Positions 17,821 through 26,957 of a DNA stretch of 64,000 nt are shown in pieces. This DNA is from Metabacillus sp. KUDC1714 (GTDB taxonomy: Bacteria > Bacillota > Bacilli > Bacillales > Bacillaceae): positions 5,149,501-5,213,500 of the forward strand of contig NZ_CP055263.1 in assembly GCF_014217835.1 (NCBI RefSeq), read 5' to 3'. The notes under the pieces are model-generated. The model was not told where the DNA came from. It saw nothing but the letters and a program-made list of their open reading frames with translations, and did no database searches. The translations under genes were made by a program, and so were the position numbers. How positions within the stretch are numbered: the first letter of the stretch is position 1; each line of letters begins with the position of its first letter.

Positions 17821-18822
17821 CTATGTTTCTCTAATAATTAGCTCTGTTGGAAGGACAATTTTTTTTGTTATACTGCCTGTTTCTGCACTCATTTGATCCA
17901 ATAACACATCCACTACTGTACTGCCGATCTCCTTGATTGGCTGCTTAATAGTTGTTAACATCGGGCTAATGATCTTGGAAGAGCTAATATCGTCAAAGCC
18001 AACAATCGAAACATCCTCAGGAATTAAAACTCCCATTTCCTTTAGCGCTTTTATGACTCCAAATGCGATTAAATCGTTTCCACAGAAAATTGCAGTAAAC
18101 TTCTTTCTAGAAACTAATTTACCGGCTGCTTCATATCCAAATTCAGTAAAGTTTTCAATATAATCTGTTAAAATAACAATCTCTTCATTAATAGGAATAT
18201 GATTAAAAGTTAACGCATTTCTATACCCAAATTCTCTTTCTCTAGATGCACTAACAGCACCAATATAGGCAATTTTTTCATGTCCAGAATTAATTAAATA
18301 TTGCACTGCACTCATTGCACCACCTAGATGATCAACATCTACAGAAGTAATTCCTGGAATATTATTTCCTTGTAATGTAACCAACGCGACCCTTCTGTTA
18401 CGCAGGTTTTCAATTGATTTTTCCAAGTAAATATTCTTTCTTGAGGTTAAAGGTCCTAAGATAATCCCATCTACATTTCTTTCTTGAAAAAGATCTAAGA
18501 TCGAATTGATTTTTTCCTCATCCATGTTGTGAGAAGCAACAAGTAAAGCATATCCCTTTTTCCAAAGGGCATCTTGAATAACATCCGATAATTCAGACCA
18601 ATACCCATTAGCCAATTCAGGTGGCATAAAACCGATCATTTTTGTTTTTTTCTGAACCATTGTTCTCGCATGATAATCAGGAATAAAATTGAGTTTTTCA
18701 ATAGCCTTCATAATTTTCAATCTAGTCTCTTCCTTCACTTTATCCTTACGATTAATTACACGAGACACAGTTGCAATGGAAACATTAGCTTCACGGGCTA
18801 CATCCTTTATCGTTATTCTCAT
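17821..18822 (-). CDS. LacI-family transcriptional regulator
   Basis: About 333 residues. The N-terminal DNA-binding domain is textbook: RITIKDVAREANVSIATVSRVINRKDKV with the hinge helix near residue 50, followed by a periplasmic-binding-protein-like sugar sensor (SVDVDHLGGAMSAVQYLINSGHEKIAYIG). I chose the ATG at 18822 because GAGG lies eight bases before it; the ATG two codons earlier is too close. It is followed by the ABC operon in the same direction, and AAACGTTTACA sites flank both, so it probably represses that operon and itself. Confidence 0.92.
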   Translation of the reverse strand: MRITIKDVAREANVSIATVSRVINRKDKVKEETRLKIMKAIEKLNFIPDYHARTMVQKKTKMIGFMPPELANGYWSELSDVIQDALWKKGYALLVASHNMDEEKINSILDLFQERNVDGIILGPLTSRKNIYLEKSIENLRNRRVALVTLQGNNIPGITSVDVDHLGGAMSAVQYLINSGHEKIAYIGAVSASREREFGYRNALTFNHIPINEEIVILTDYIENFTEFGYEAAGKLVSRKKFTAIFCGNDLIAFGVIKALKEMGVLIPEDVSIVGFDDISSSKIISPMLTTIKQPIKEIGSTVVDVLLDQMSAETGSITKKIVLPTELIIRET

Positions 18823-18844
18823 TTTCATAACCTCACAATTATTA

Positions 18845-18854
18845 TAAACGTTTA
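18845..18854. promoter_or_regulatory. LacI-family operator at the lacI-type gene's own promoter
   Basis: TAAACGTTTA is a perfect palindrome extended to TATAAACGTTTACATA, 23 bp upstream of the LacI start. It shares its core with the two sites near 17.5 and 17.7 kb, which suggests autoregulation. Confidence 0.7.
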
Positions 18855-18948
18855 CATAATAATCCCTATTTATGTTAAATTTGTCAATCCCTATTCCCTT
18901 GTTTTTATCTTAACGTTACTTACCTATAGTTTATTTTCCATAATGACA

Positions 18949-18976
18949 ATAAACTCTCTTTTTTAGAGAGTTTATT
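18949..18976 (-). terminator. terminator of Spo0E-like gene
   Basis: AATAAACTCTC and GAGAGTTTATT form an 11-bp perfect stem around a seven-base loop between the Spo0E-like stop and the LacI promoter. Confidence 0.65.
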
Positions 18977-19025
18977 GTTTAGATTTATAAAGAGAACCTT
19001 TAGTTCAATACTCGGCAGAAAAGAC

Positions 19026-19259
19026 TTATGAAGCAGAGAGTCCATTTTGTTTCTGCATTTCTATCAATTCATCATTTAACATAGTCATTTTCTCTTCGAT
19101 ATATTGTTTTAATAGCAAATCTAATTTAATTGAAATTGATATATATTCACCATTAGCCGGACCTTTTTTAGAGTACAAATCACTTAAAGTCATTTTTAGA
19201 TTATATATTTCCAATAATAGATCCATATTTTCATTTCGGACGTGATTAACCGCTTTCAT
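19026..19259 (-). CDS. Spo0E-family aspartyl-phosphate phosphatase
   Basis: A short helical protein (77 residues from the ATG at 19259) with the Spo0E signature: a serine-x-x-leucine-aspartate core in SISIKLDLLLKQYIEEKM. Spo0E proteins dephosphorylate Spo0A-P and delay sporulation. The upstream ATG at 19271 is less likely because GAGGTG sits between the two and serves the second. It is a lone gene with a hairpin terminator. It is one of the clearest signs that the organism forms spores. Confidence 0.8.
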   Translation of the reverse strand: MKAVNHVRNENMDLLLEIYNLKMTLSDLYSKKGPANGEYISISIKLDLLLKQYIEEKMTMLNDELIEMQKQNGLSAS

Positions 19260-19271
19260 TACGCACCTCAT

Positions 19272-19705
19272 CGTTTTATTTTATACTTATTTTGGAGATG
19301 TTCAATTTAGTCAGATAGACTCGTATCTCTCATGAACATATCAATTATTCCAAAACCTTTACGATCTTATCATAGTCATATATAGGTGAGAATACGAAAG
19401 TGAAATGTTGTAAAATTTAGAAAAGTCATTCGGAGTATTGATATAATTCTTTATTTCAATAGATGATTATTTAAAGAAAGATCTAGTGTTGGTAGTTAAA
19501 GGTTCTGTCTTTAAAGAGGAGTAAATAGGAAGAATTCATTATTTTATTCCGATAGTATTAAATCGAAAAATAATAATTTTCAAAAAATAGATTTCTCGGA
19601 CATTTTTTAACAATTATTCATTAATAATCTGTTCATTCCTTTACCTAGTAAGCGAAAATAGTGACTATTATGTGTCTGGAGGCTATTTCGTAATTGAAAA
19701 ATGGA
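19272..19705. other. 434-bp intergenic stretch with no gene seen
   Basis: The region is AT-rich with short hairpins only. It must hold the Spo0E-like promoter on its left. I see no open frame with a ribosome-binding site and no convincing Spo0A box. Confidence 0.5.
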
Positions 19706-19727
19706 GCCGACATATAAAGTTGTCGGC
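19706..19727 (-). terminator. terminator of monooxygenase gene
   Basis: GCCGACA and TGTCGGC form a 7-bp GC-rich stem with an eight-base loop, followed on the minus strand by TCCATTTTTC. It lies 25 bp after the stop codon. Confidence 0.75.
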
Positions 19728-19751
19728 ATTGATCATCCATTGTACTTATAC

Positions 19752-20804
19752 TTATTCACTCTCCATTTCCCATTTAGCAATTTCCTTTCGAACCATTGGT
19801 GCTACCTCTTTACCTAATAGTTCAATTGCTTGCATTACATCATTATGTGGCATTGTGCCAACTGGTACGTGCAGCATAAAGCGTGTAATGCCAACGTTCT
19901 TTCGAAGGTGAATAATTTTTTCGGCTACAGTCTCCGGATCTCCTACGTACAAGGCGCCTTCAAAGCTACGCGCGGCATCAAAGCTTGATCGATGATATGG
20001 CCCCCACCCTCGCTCACGTCCTAGCTTGTTCATAACTTGCTGGGTTGAAGGGAAAAATTTATCGGCCGCTACTTGGGTATCCTCCGCAATGAAACCGTGT
20101 GAATGTGATGCCACTGTTAAATTGGATAGATCATGGCCAGCGTGGGTTGCAGCCTTTTTATAAAGCTGCACGAGCGGCTCGAATTGTATAGGACTACCGC
20201 CAATAATTGCTAACACCAGAGGAAGACCTAGGAGGCCTGCGCGGATGACGGATTCTTGATTACCACCACTGCCAATCCAAATAGGTAGAGGATTTTGTAC
20301 TGGACGTGGGTACACACCAAGATTATTAATAGCCGGTCGGTGCCCACCTCTCCAGGTTACCTTCTCAGATTCTCTTATTTTTAATAATAACTCAAGATTC
20401 TCTTCAAACAACTCATCATAATCCTTCAACTCATACCCGAAAAGAGGAAACGATTCAATAAAGGAACCTCGGCCCGCCATTATCTCTGCACGACCATTCG
20501 ATATCGCATCAAGTGTAGCAAAATCTTGAAACACACGCACTGGATCGGCAGAAGAAAGCACCGTAACGGCGCTTGTCAGACGGATTCGTTTCGTCTGTGA
20601 CGCGGCCGCAGAAAGGATGACCGCAGGAGAAGATGCTGCAAAATCCTCGCGATGGTGTTCCCCTACACCAAAAACATCTAGTCCTACTCGATCTGCTAAA
20701 ACAATTTCCTCGACAACTTCACGTATTCGTTGTGCATGACTTATCACTTCACCAGTTTGTACATCTGGTGTTGTCTCTACAAAAGTACTCACACCTATCT
20801 CCAC
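19752..20804 (-). CDS. Luciferase-like (LLM class) flavin-dependent oxidoreductase
   Basis: About 350 residues. VGLDVFGVGEHHREDFAASSPAVILSA, LTSAVTVLSSADPVRVFQDFATLD and EIMAGRGSFIESFPLFG define the LLM family that uses reduced flavin and oxygen on a small substrate. It belongs to a different branch from the enzyme at 9.2-10.2 kb. I place the start at the GTG at 20804, eight bases behind AGGAG; the GTG at 20813 overlaps that ribosome-binding site. Monocistronic and divergent from the GH43 gene. Substrate unknown. Confidence 0.85.
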   Translation of the reverse strand: MEIGVSTFVETTPDVQTGEVISHAQRIREVVEEIVLADRVGLDVFGVGEHHREDFAASSPAVILSAAASQTKRIRLTSAVTVLSSADPVRVFQDFATLDAISNGRAEIMAGRGSFIESFPLFGYELKDYDELFEENLELLLKIRESEKVTWRGGHRPAINNLGVYPRPVQNPLPIWIGSGGNQESVIRAGLLGLPLVLAIIGGSPIQFEPLVQLYKKAATHAGHDLSNLTVASHSHGFIAEDTQVAADKFFPSTQQVMNKLGRERGWGPYHRSSFDAARSFEGALYVGDPETVAEKIIHLRKNVGITRFMLHVPVGTMPHNDVMQAIELLGKEVAPMVRKEIAKWEMESE

Positions 20805-20966
20805 TAAAACCACTCCTACTTCATGTTTTCGTCTAGTTTATATTACAACAAGAAATAGTCGTTGACTAACGATTGCTCTCTTCTTCCCTTAGGAGCTTCA
20901 AAATCCTTAAACTATTCACTAGCTATGCTTTTGACTAGAAAATTAAGAATTATATTCAAATTTAAA

Positions 20967-21012
20967 TTGAATGATAGATTAACATTGATATAATAGAATA
21001 AAGCGCTTACTA
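20967..21012 (+). promoter_or_regulatory. sigma-A promoter with overlapping cre site for GH43 gene
   Basis: TTGAAT at 20967 and TATAAT at 20989 are separated by 16 bp. TAAAGCGCTTAC at 20999-21010 matches the core of the CcpA catabolite-response element (AAGCGCTT) and covers the expected transcription start, a position that normally gives glucose repression. The GH43 start lies 35 bp downstream with AAGGAG. Confidence 0.7.
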
Positions 21013-21044
21013 TTACAGTTTTTACTAGATAAGGAGAACAGAAC

Positions 21045-22037
21045 ATGGAAAAACACACAAAACCTAATCATCCTTTAGTTGAACACATTTATACTGCTGA
21101 TCCTTCTGCACATGTATTTGAAGGTAAACTCTACATTTATCCTTCACATGATCTTGACCATGATGGTCCATCTAATGATAATGGTGACCAATATGCTATG
21201 GAAGATTATCATGTCCTATCCATGGATAATATTGAATCAGCATGTGTTGATCACGGAGAAGTACTTCACCTTAAAGATATTCCTTGGGCAAAAAAACAAT
21301 TGTGGGCACCAGACGCAGCTTATAAAAACAACACGTATTATTTATTTTTCCCAGCAAAGGATCAAAATGATATTTTCAGAATAGGTGTAGCGACAAGTTC
21401 AAGCCCAGCTGGACCTTTCACACCTCAAGAAAATTACATACCTGGTAGTTTTAGTATTGATCCCGCTGTTTTAGTAGATGATAACAATAAGGCATATGTT
21501 TATTTTGGTGGTCTCTGGGGCGGACAATTAGAAAAATGGCAAACAGGTACCTTTGATCCAAATGCAGTTGGTCCTGCTGAATCAGAACCTGCTTTAGGAC
21601 CGATAATAGCTGAATTAAGTGATGACATGCTAAGTTTTAAAGGAAAACCCCAAGAGATCAAAATTGTTGACGAAGATGGTAAGCCAATCCTTGCTGGTGA
21701 TGAAGACAGAAGATTTTTCGAAGGTCCATGGGTTCATAAATATAATGGCTATTATTATTTATCCTATTCAACAGGAACTACACATTGTATTGTTTATGCC
21801 ATAAGCGAAAATCCACAAGGTCCTTATGTGTACAAAGGAAAAATCCTAACTCCTGTAGAAGGTTGGACTACTCATCACTCCATTGTTAAATTTGAGGATA
21901 AATGGTATTTATTTTATCATGATTGCTCTTTATCAGGTGGCGTTAACCACAAGCGTAGTGTGAAATATACCGAATTAACATATAACGAAGATGGTACAAT
22001 TCAGACGATCGATCCTTATCAAACAATAAAAGGATAA
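21045..22037 (+). CDS. Glycoside hydrolase family 43
   Basis: A 330-residue five-bladed propeller enzyme without signal peptide, so it acts in the cytosol on imported oligosaccharides. The three GH43 acidic residues can be placed: the base Asp in YTADPSAHVFEG near residue 18, the pKa-tuning Asp in SIDPAVLVDDNNKAY near 140, and the acid Glu in FFEGPWVHKYNGYYYL near 228. Likely activities are beta-xylosidase or alpha-L-arabinofuranosidase, which sequence alone does not separate. It is monocistronic with its own cre-controlled promoter and terminator, and may feed the pentose route suggested by the LacI/ABC/rpiA cluster. Confidence 0.9.
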   Translation: MEKHTKPNHPLVEHIYTADPSAHVFEGKLYIYPSHDLDHDGPSNDNGDQYAMEDYHVLSMDNIESACVDHGEVLHLKDIPWAKKQLWAPDAAYKNNTYYLFFPAKDQNDIFRIGVATSSSPAGPFTPQENYIPGSFSIDPAVLVDDNNKAYVYFGGLWGGQLEKWQTGTFDPNAVGPAESEPALGPIIAELSDDMLSFKGKPQEIKIVDEDGKPILAGDEDRRFFEGPWVHKYNGYYYLSYSTGTTHCIVYAISENPQGPYVYKGKILTPVEGWTTHHSIVKFEDKWYLFYHDCSLSGGVNHKRSVKYTELTYNEDGTIQTIDPYQTIKG

Positions 22038-22074
22038 AAGATTCATAGATTAATAACAGCTCGGCAATGTATTA

Positions 22075-22113
22075 AATAAGATCACCGCACTTTAGAGATG
22101 TGGTGATCTTATT
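22075..22113 (+). terminator. terminator of GH43 gene
   Basis: AATAAGATCACC pairs perfectly with GGTGATCTTATT, with further GCAC/GTG pairing inside, 38 bp after the stop. The remaining bases up to 22347 hold no gene that I can see, only the promoter of the antiporter. Confidence 0.75.
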
Positions 22114-22347
22114 CCTTTAAAATGTTTTTTTTCTGCCCTCTAATAAGTTCATTTCTATGACTTCATTATTACTTTCTCCTGTTGACTCATTTCATTCTCA
22201 GAGACTATTTTTTAATACTGTGTCTTGCTGACAACAATTTATTTTTTCAAGCTTTTTTTATCCAATTCTAACCATTCATAATTAAGTTCATTGAATGAAT
22301 AAACCAAATAACGGGAAAAATTGTAACAGAGTTAGGAGGAACAGACT

Positions 22348-23772
22348 TTGGAACATACTTGGCTTTCTCTGTTACCATTTCTTATAGTCATATCAATGTC
22401 TATATGGCTAAAAAATATTTTACCAGGTCTTGTAGTTGGACTTCTTGTTGGTTCGATGATTGTTAAATCTGATTTTTTGGCGGGGTCGCAACAATCTGTT
22501 TTATATATCGTTACTACATTGTCTGAAGAAACAAATATTAAAATTATCGGGTTTCTATATTTATTTGGCGGACTTGTAGGAATGATGAATATATCAGGTG
22601 GCATTAAGGGGATTTCGGAATGGGTTGGCACTAGAATAAAGACGGAGCGCGGATTGTTGAAACTAATTTGGCTTACACTCCCTTTTACGTTTATGATGCC
22701 AATGTTTCGAATCATGATGATTGGTCCTGTCGTCAAATCTTTGATCAAAAAAATGAACCTATCAAAGCAAAAGGTAGGTCTGATAATGGATATTTCAACC
22801 GAGTCCGTTATCGTCCTCTTGCCAGTTGCTACGGCATTTGTCGGATTTATGGTATCTTTAGTCGGAGCTGGCATTCAAGAGCTTCAACTAGAAATGTCGC
22901 CATACCGAGTCTTCTTACTTAGCATTTTGTTTAACTTTTTTGCAATTGTAATGTTGGTTATTGGAATCCTTCAAACATTCTGGAATCCTACTAAAAAAAC
23001 AAATGATTCCACCAAAAGCAACGTTAAAGTAGATGAAGATGAGCACGAATTTCACCGAGTTGGAATTAAGAGAGAATTATCGCTGGTTAAAGCACAACCG
23101 TGGAATTTGATTATCCCTGTCTTTTTACTCCTAGGATTATCATTATTTCTTTTATGGCAGGATGGAATGGCTAAAGGAGCGAAAACCCTTTTTGAAGCTC
23201 TTTCAATGGCAGACGCAACATTTGTCATGTTGTTAGCCGTTTTTATCACACTAATCATTACGTTTATTTTTTACATTGTACGCAGACAGCAATTACACGA
23301 AATTTTATATCATTTTTATGATGGTGGTAATCAAATGATGGAGGCCATTAGTCTGCTCGTTTTGATTTGGGCACTAACACTTTCTGCTGAGGATCTAGGG
23401 TTTTCAGATTTCATTAGTTCAACCTTAGGATCATTTTTACCAGCTTTTATGACACCTGCAACGATTTTTCTGATTGGTTCAATTGTCGGTTACTTTATTG
23501 GATCATCATGGGGAACATGGGGATTATTTATGCCATTAGGATTGACATTAGCTGTTTCAACTGGTGCTTCAGTCCCGTTAACTGTTGGTGCAGTTTTTGC
23601 AAGTGGCGCATTTGGTGCATTAACTTCACCATTGGGTGATACGACCATTACAACTGCATCGATTCTTGATTTGTCTATTGTTGATTATGCCCGCTATAAA
23701 CTGAAAATTTCCGCCATAGGTGGGGTTATTGCAATCGTTCTTTATCTCGTTAGTGGTTTATTTGTTGTTTGA
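22348..23772 (+). CDS. Na+/H+ antiporter, NhaC family
   Basis: A 474-residue integral membrane protein with about 12 helices and a charged central loop (NPTKKTNDSTKSNVKVDEDEHEF). The second half holds the family pattern GSSWGTWGLFMPLGL followed by GALTSPLGDTTITTAS, where the buried polar residues are thought to bind sodium. It would exchange protons for sodium and help pH or salt tolerance. The start is TTG at 22348, supported by AGGAGG at 22334 with eight bases of spacing. Monocistronic; faces pdxK. Confidence 0.85.
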   Translation: MEHTWLSLLPFLIVISMSIWLKNILPGLVVGLLVGSMIVKSDFLAGSQQSVLYIVTTLSEETNIKIIGFLYLFGGLVGMMNISGGIKGISEWVGTRIKTERGLLKLIWLTLPFTFMMPMFRIMMIGPVVKSLIKKMNLSKQKVGLIMDISTESVIVLLPVATAFVGFMVSLVGAGIQELQLEMSPYRVFLLSILFNFFAIVMLVIGILQTFWNPTKKTNDSTKSNVKVDEDEHEFHRVGIKRELSLVKAQPWNLIIPVFLLLGLSLFLLWQDGMAKGAKTLFEALSMADATFVMLLAVFITLIITFIFYIVRRQQLHEILYHFYDGGNQMMEAISLLVLIWALTLSAEDLGFSDFISSTLGSFLPAFMTPATIFLIGSIVGYFIGSSWGTWGLFMPLGLTLAVSTGASVPLTVGAVFASGAFGALTSPLGDTTITTASILDLSIVDYARYKLKISAIGGVIAIVLYLVSGLFVV

Positions 23773-23876
23773 ATATTGAATTTTGGTATATTGCATGAAC
23801 TACTTAGAAGTGTATTTGCTCCAAAAAGGAAATATGCTATAGATGTTACCCTTAGAAAATAGATTTCCAACTAAAA

Positions 23877-23908
23877 AAGCCTTGTCCCTGGAACAAGAAC
23901 TAAGGCTT
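23877..23908 (-). terminator. terminator of pdxK
   Basis: AAGCCTT and AAGGCTT enclose an inner CTTGT/ACAAG stem, and the minus strand continues with T6. It lies 21 bp after the pdxK stop. Confidence 0.8.
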
Positions 23909-23929
23909 CAACTTTATTCAACTAACTTT

Positions 23930-24769
23930 TTACTTTGCAAACTGCTCTGATTCCAAACGACCTGCGCCATACAAACGGTAGGCACCATGCATTGTAGGGC
24001 CAACATATTCATTTAGCTTCCAGCCATGACGAATCGCGTCTGTAATAAACGCTTTTGCTACATCAATTGCTTCTAATACCGATTTTCCTTTTGCTAGCTC
24101 TGCTGTAATCGCTGCAGAATATGTACAGCCTGCCCCATGAATATAAGTCGTGTCGATTCGTTCATTTTCATATAGCTTAAATTCCTTGCCATCAAATAAC
24201 AAATCAACTGCTTTTTCGTGCTGTAATTTGCTGCCGCCTTTGATCAACACATATTTGGCACCAAGTTCATTTATTTTAACTGCAGCATTTTTCATATCAT
24301 CAATCGTTCTGATTGGACCTGTTTTTGCTAGCTGACTCGCTTCGAACAGATTAGGTGTTACAACTGTTGCGAGTGGCACCATTACTTCTCGTAATGCATC
24401 AGCTGTTTCTGGATTTAGAACCTCGTCTTCTCCTTTACAGACCATAACAGGATCGATGACTACGTTATTTAGCCCAGCTTCTTTGATTCTCTTTGCTGCT
24501 GTTTCAATCGTTTCAACTGTACCAAGCATACCTGTTTTCACTGCATCAATTCCCACTGAAAGGGCTGTATCTAGTTGAGCCTCTAGTGCATCTATTGTAA
24601 TTGGAAATACACTATGATGCCAGTGATTTTTCGGATCCATAGTCGCAATGACAGTTAATGAAGTCATCCCGTATACGCCAAGCTCTTGAAATGTTTTTAA
24701 ATCTGCTTGTATTCCTGCACCACCACTCGTATCAGATCCAGCAATTGTTAATGCTTTTTTCATTGTCAT
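23930..24769 (-). CDS. pdxK: Pyridoxine/pyridoxal kinase, ThiD-like
   Basis: The 279-residue ribokinase-fold enzyme follows the B. subtilis PdxK pattern along its whole length: KALTIAGSDTSGGAGIQADLKTFQELGVYG, VVIDPVMVCKGEDEVLNPETA, VTPNLFEASQL, and the catalytic anion-hole HGAGCTYSAAITAELAKG near the C-terminus. It phosphorylates vitamin B6 vitamers (PL, PN, PM) for salvage; related ThiD enzymes act on hydroxymethylpyrimidine, so some overlap is possible. SD AGGAGG lies eight bases before the ATG. Monocistronic. Confidence 0.9.
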   Translation of the reverse strand: MTMKKALTIAGSDTSGGAGIQADLKTFQELGVYGMTSLTVIATMDPKNHWHHSVFPITIDALEAQLDTALSVGIDAVKTGMLGTVETIETAAKRIKEAGLNNVVIDPVMVCKGEDEVLNPETADALREVMVPLATVVTPNLFEASQLAKTGPIRTIDDMKNAAVKINELGAKYVLIKGGSKLQHEKAVDLLFDGKEFKLYENERIDTTYIHGAGCTYSAAITAELAKGKSVLEAIDVAKAFITDAIRHGWKLNEYVGPTMHGAYRLYGAGRLESEQFAK

Positions 24770-25004
24770 GTTATGTGCCTCCTTGTTGTAACGAAAAAAT
24801 GGTTTAGATAGGAAGTATTTTTTCGTAACCTATCATTGAGATATGATAACTCTATTTTTCCGTGAAGTCATCCGATTTTAATTATTACGTTCCTGTAACT
24901 CAGGATTTCTTCAAGCCTTTTTCCAAACAGTTGCATACTTTTTCTTGTATTTTGAATCCTCTTCTTTTTCAATTAAATACAAAGCCATTTGTTAAACTTT
25001 TTCA

Positions 25005-26651
25005 TTATCTAAAATTAATAGGTAAAGATACTTCAACAGATGTCCCTTTATTTGGTTCACTTGAAATATTAATCGCGCCCCTATGATTTTCAATGATTTT
25101 ATAGCATACCATTAATCCAAGTCCTGTACCTTCCTCTTTTGTTGTGAAAAAGGGTTCCCCTAGTTTAGGAATTAGATCTGCAGGTATACCGATACCTTGA
25201 TCTTGAATAACGATACTCAAAGCATTAGGATCTGTTTGCTTAAGGTTCACCGTTATTTCTCCTCCATTTGGCATTGCTTCAATTGAATTTTTTAAGAGAT
25301 TAATAATCACTTGCTTTAATTGATTCGGTTCACCAGTTATGAGCGAATGATCTACATCTATATCTGATAAAATCTGGACATTGCTGATTTTTGCTTGGGT
25401 GTCCAGCAACGAAACAATCGTTTGTACGATGAGCTTTATATCGATTAATTGATAGTTTATACCTTGAGGCTTAGAAAGAATAAGAAATTCACTAACAATC
25501 ATGTTTATACGATCTAATTCGGTTAACATGATCTCAATATAGTTTTTATCAATATCTTGTTTTAAAAATTGGATAAAACCTCTAAGCGTCGTTAAAGGAT
25601 TTCTGATTTCATGGGCAACTCCTGCAGCAAGCTGACCAACTGCTGATAGCTTATCAGATCTTCTGATCATTTCCTCAGCTAACTTTGATTCAGTAACATC
25701 TTTAACAATTTCAAATATCCCGTTAAATTCATTATCTGTAATGATAGGAATCATTTTCATCTGAACGATTCGTATACTCCCATCTTTGTTGATCAGTGAT
25801 AAGTTCATTTCCCTCGTTTCAATTCGATTTACACTATTAAAATGCCCCATATACTTATCGAAGTCTTCTGGTACAATGATTGACTCCCAATCCATATGTT
25901 TGAGTTCTTCCAAACTATAACCTAGTAAATTTTCAGCGGCTTTATTTGCATCGATTAAATGTCGTCCTAGACAAAATGTAAAAATTGCTTCAGAATTATG
26001 TTCAAATAAAGATTTATATCGTTGTTCGGTTTCTTCTAAACGCTTTACAAGTAGTTTACGATTTTGTTCTTGGGTATGATGAAGTAATTCCCCTATTTTT
26101 TTTCGTTCATTAATATCGATATCGATTCCATTTAGTTTTATGAGCTTCCTTTTTGAATCAAAAATAGGTGTAATACGTTTTTGAATCCATTTCACTTCAC
26201 CATTTGGAAGTAAAATTCGATATTCGCTCATCCCACCATTTCCTGCTAATAACGCTTGTTCAAACTCAAGGACTTGTTCAAGATCCTCATGATAAACAAC
26301 CTCTTTCCATAATTGGAAATTATGTTCAAATTCATCTGATGAAAAACCATATAATTCCTTCACTTTTGAAGAAACTATCAACTGATTTGAACGAAGGTCA
26401 TATGAGAAAATAACTGCATCCACACTATTAAAAAGCTGGTTCAATTCTTGCTCTTTTTCCTTTAGTTCCTTAGCGTAATAGCGCGATTTGTCAACCTGTA
26501 ATCCTACCCACCATACAGGGACGATAAAAATAGCATTTATCAACCATTCAGATAAAGGAATAAAACCAAATTTTACATATGAAATGATTTTAAAAACCAT
26601 TCCGGAAATAAACAAAATACTTAGAGACCAAATTCTTCCTGAATACTTCAC
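25005..26651 (-). CDS. PAS-domain sensor histidine kinase, sporulation-kinase type
   Basis: The 548 residues run: two short N-terminal hydrophobic segments (about 6-50), a coiled region, PAS domain 1 (about 80-190, with IDIDINERKK at its end), PAS domain 2 (about 205-325, EIVKDVTESKLAEEM), then a HisKA dimerisation domain with the phospho-accepting His in GVAHEIRNPLTTLRGFIQF, and an ATPase domain with N box NQLKQVIINLLKNSIEAM and G boxes DQGIGIP and EGTGLGLMV. No response regulator gene is adjacent, as is usual for KinA-E kinases that feed the Spo0 phosphorelay. Start GTG with AGGAG eight bases upstream. Confidence 0.9.
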   Translation of the reverse strand: MKYSGRIWSLSILFISGMVFKIISYVKFGFIPLSEWLINAIFIVPVWWVGLQVDKSRYYAKELKEKEQELNQLFNSVDAVIFSYDLRSNQLIVSSKVKELYGFSSDEFEHNFQLWKEVVYHEDLEQVLEFEQALLAGNGGMSEYRILLPNGEVKWIQKRITPIFDSKRKLIKLNGIDIDINERKKIGELLHHTQEQNRKLLVKRLEETEQRYKSLFEHNSEAIFTFCLGRHLIDANKAAENLLGYSLEELKHMDWESIIVPEDFDKYMGHFNSVNRIETREMNLSLINKDGSIRIVQMKMIPIITDNEFNGIFEIVKDVTESKLAEEMIRRSDKLSAVGQLAAGVAHEIRNPLTTLRGFIQFLKQDIDKNYIEIMLTELDRINMIVSEFLILSKPQGINYQLIDIKLIVQTIVSLLDTQAKISNVQILSDIDVDHSLITGEPNQLKQVIINLLKNSIEAMPNGGEITVNLKQTDPNALSIVIQDQGIGIPADLIPKLGEPFFTTKEEGTGLGLMVCYKIIENHRGAINISSEPNKGTSVEVSLPINFR

Positions 26652-26903
26652 TTTACTAACTCCTACACTATGATAAATAAACTGATTGTTGTATTACATT
26701 AATTTGTTATTAAAACTGTATTCATAGTACCATATTCCTGTCTTCGATGTCTTCTACTCCTTTTAGTAGTTCTATTTCAAGTCGTGTTATTCTTTCTCAT
26801 TTCAACTTTTTCACTTTCATATAAAACTGCTTATTCGCTTGTGGGGAATGATAAAAAGTTTATGCTCAACTCACATATTTCTGATAGACTCACCATAATC
26901 AAA

Positions 26904-26931
26904 TTGTCATTTGAAGAAATTATTTTATAAT
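26904..26931 (+). promoter_or_regulatory. sigma-A promoter upstream of lysR-type gene
   Basis: TTGTCA at 26904-26909 and TATAAT at 26926-26931 with a 16-bp spacer. The transcription start expected near 26938 is about 12 bp before the left target duplication of the palindromic element, so the element would be carried in the 5' untranslated region of the regulator mRNA. Confidence 0.65.
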
Positions 26932-26957
26932 AGGATGGACCATGTCTCTTTTGAAAT

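Noticed and set aside
22332..22874. 180-codon minus-strand frame antisense to the NhaC-type gene
   Set aside because: Antisense shadow of a membrane-protein gene, without a start signal.
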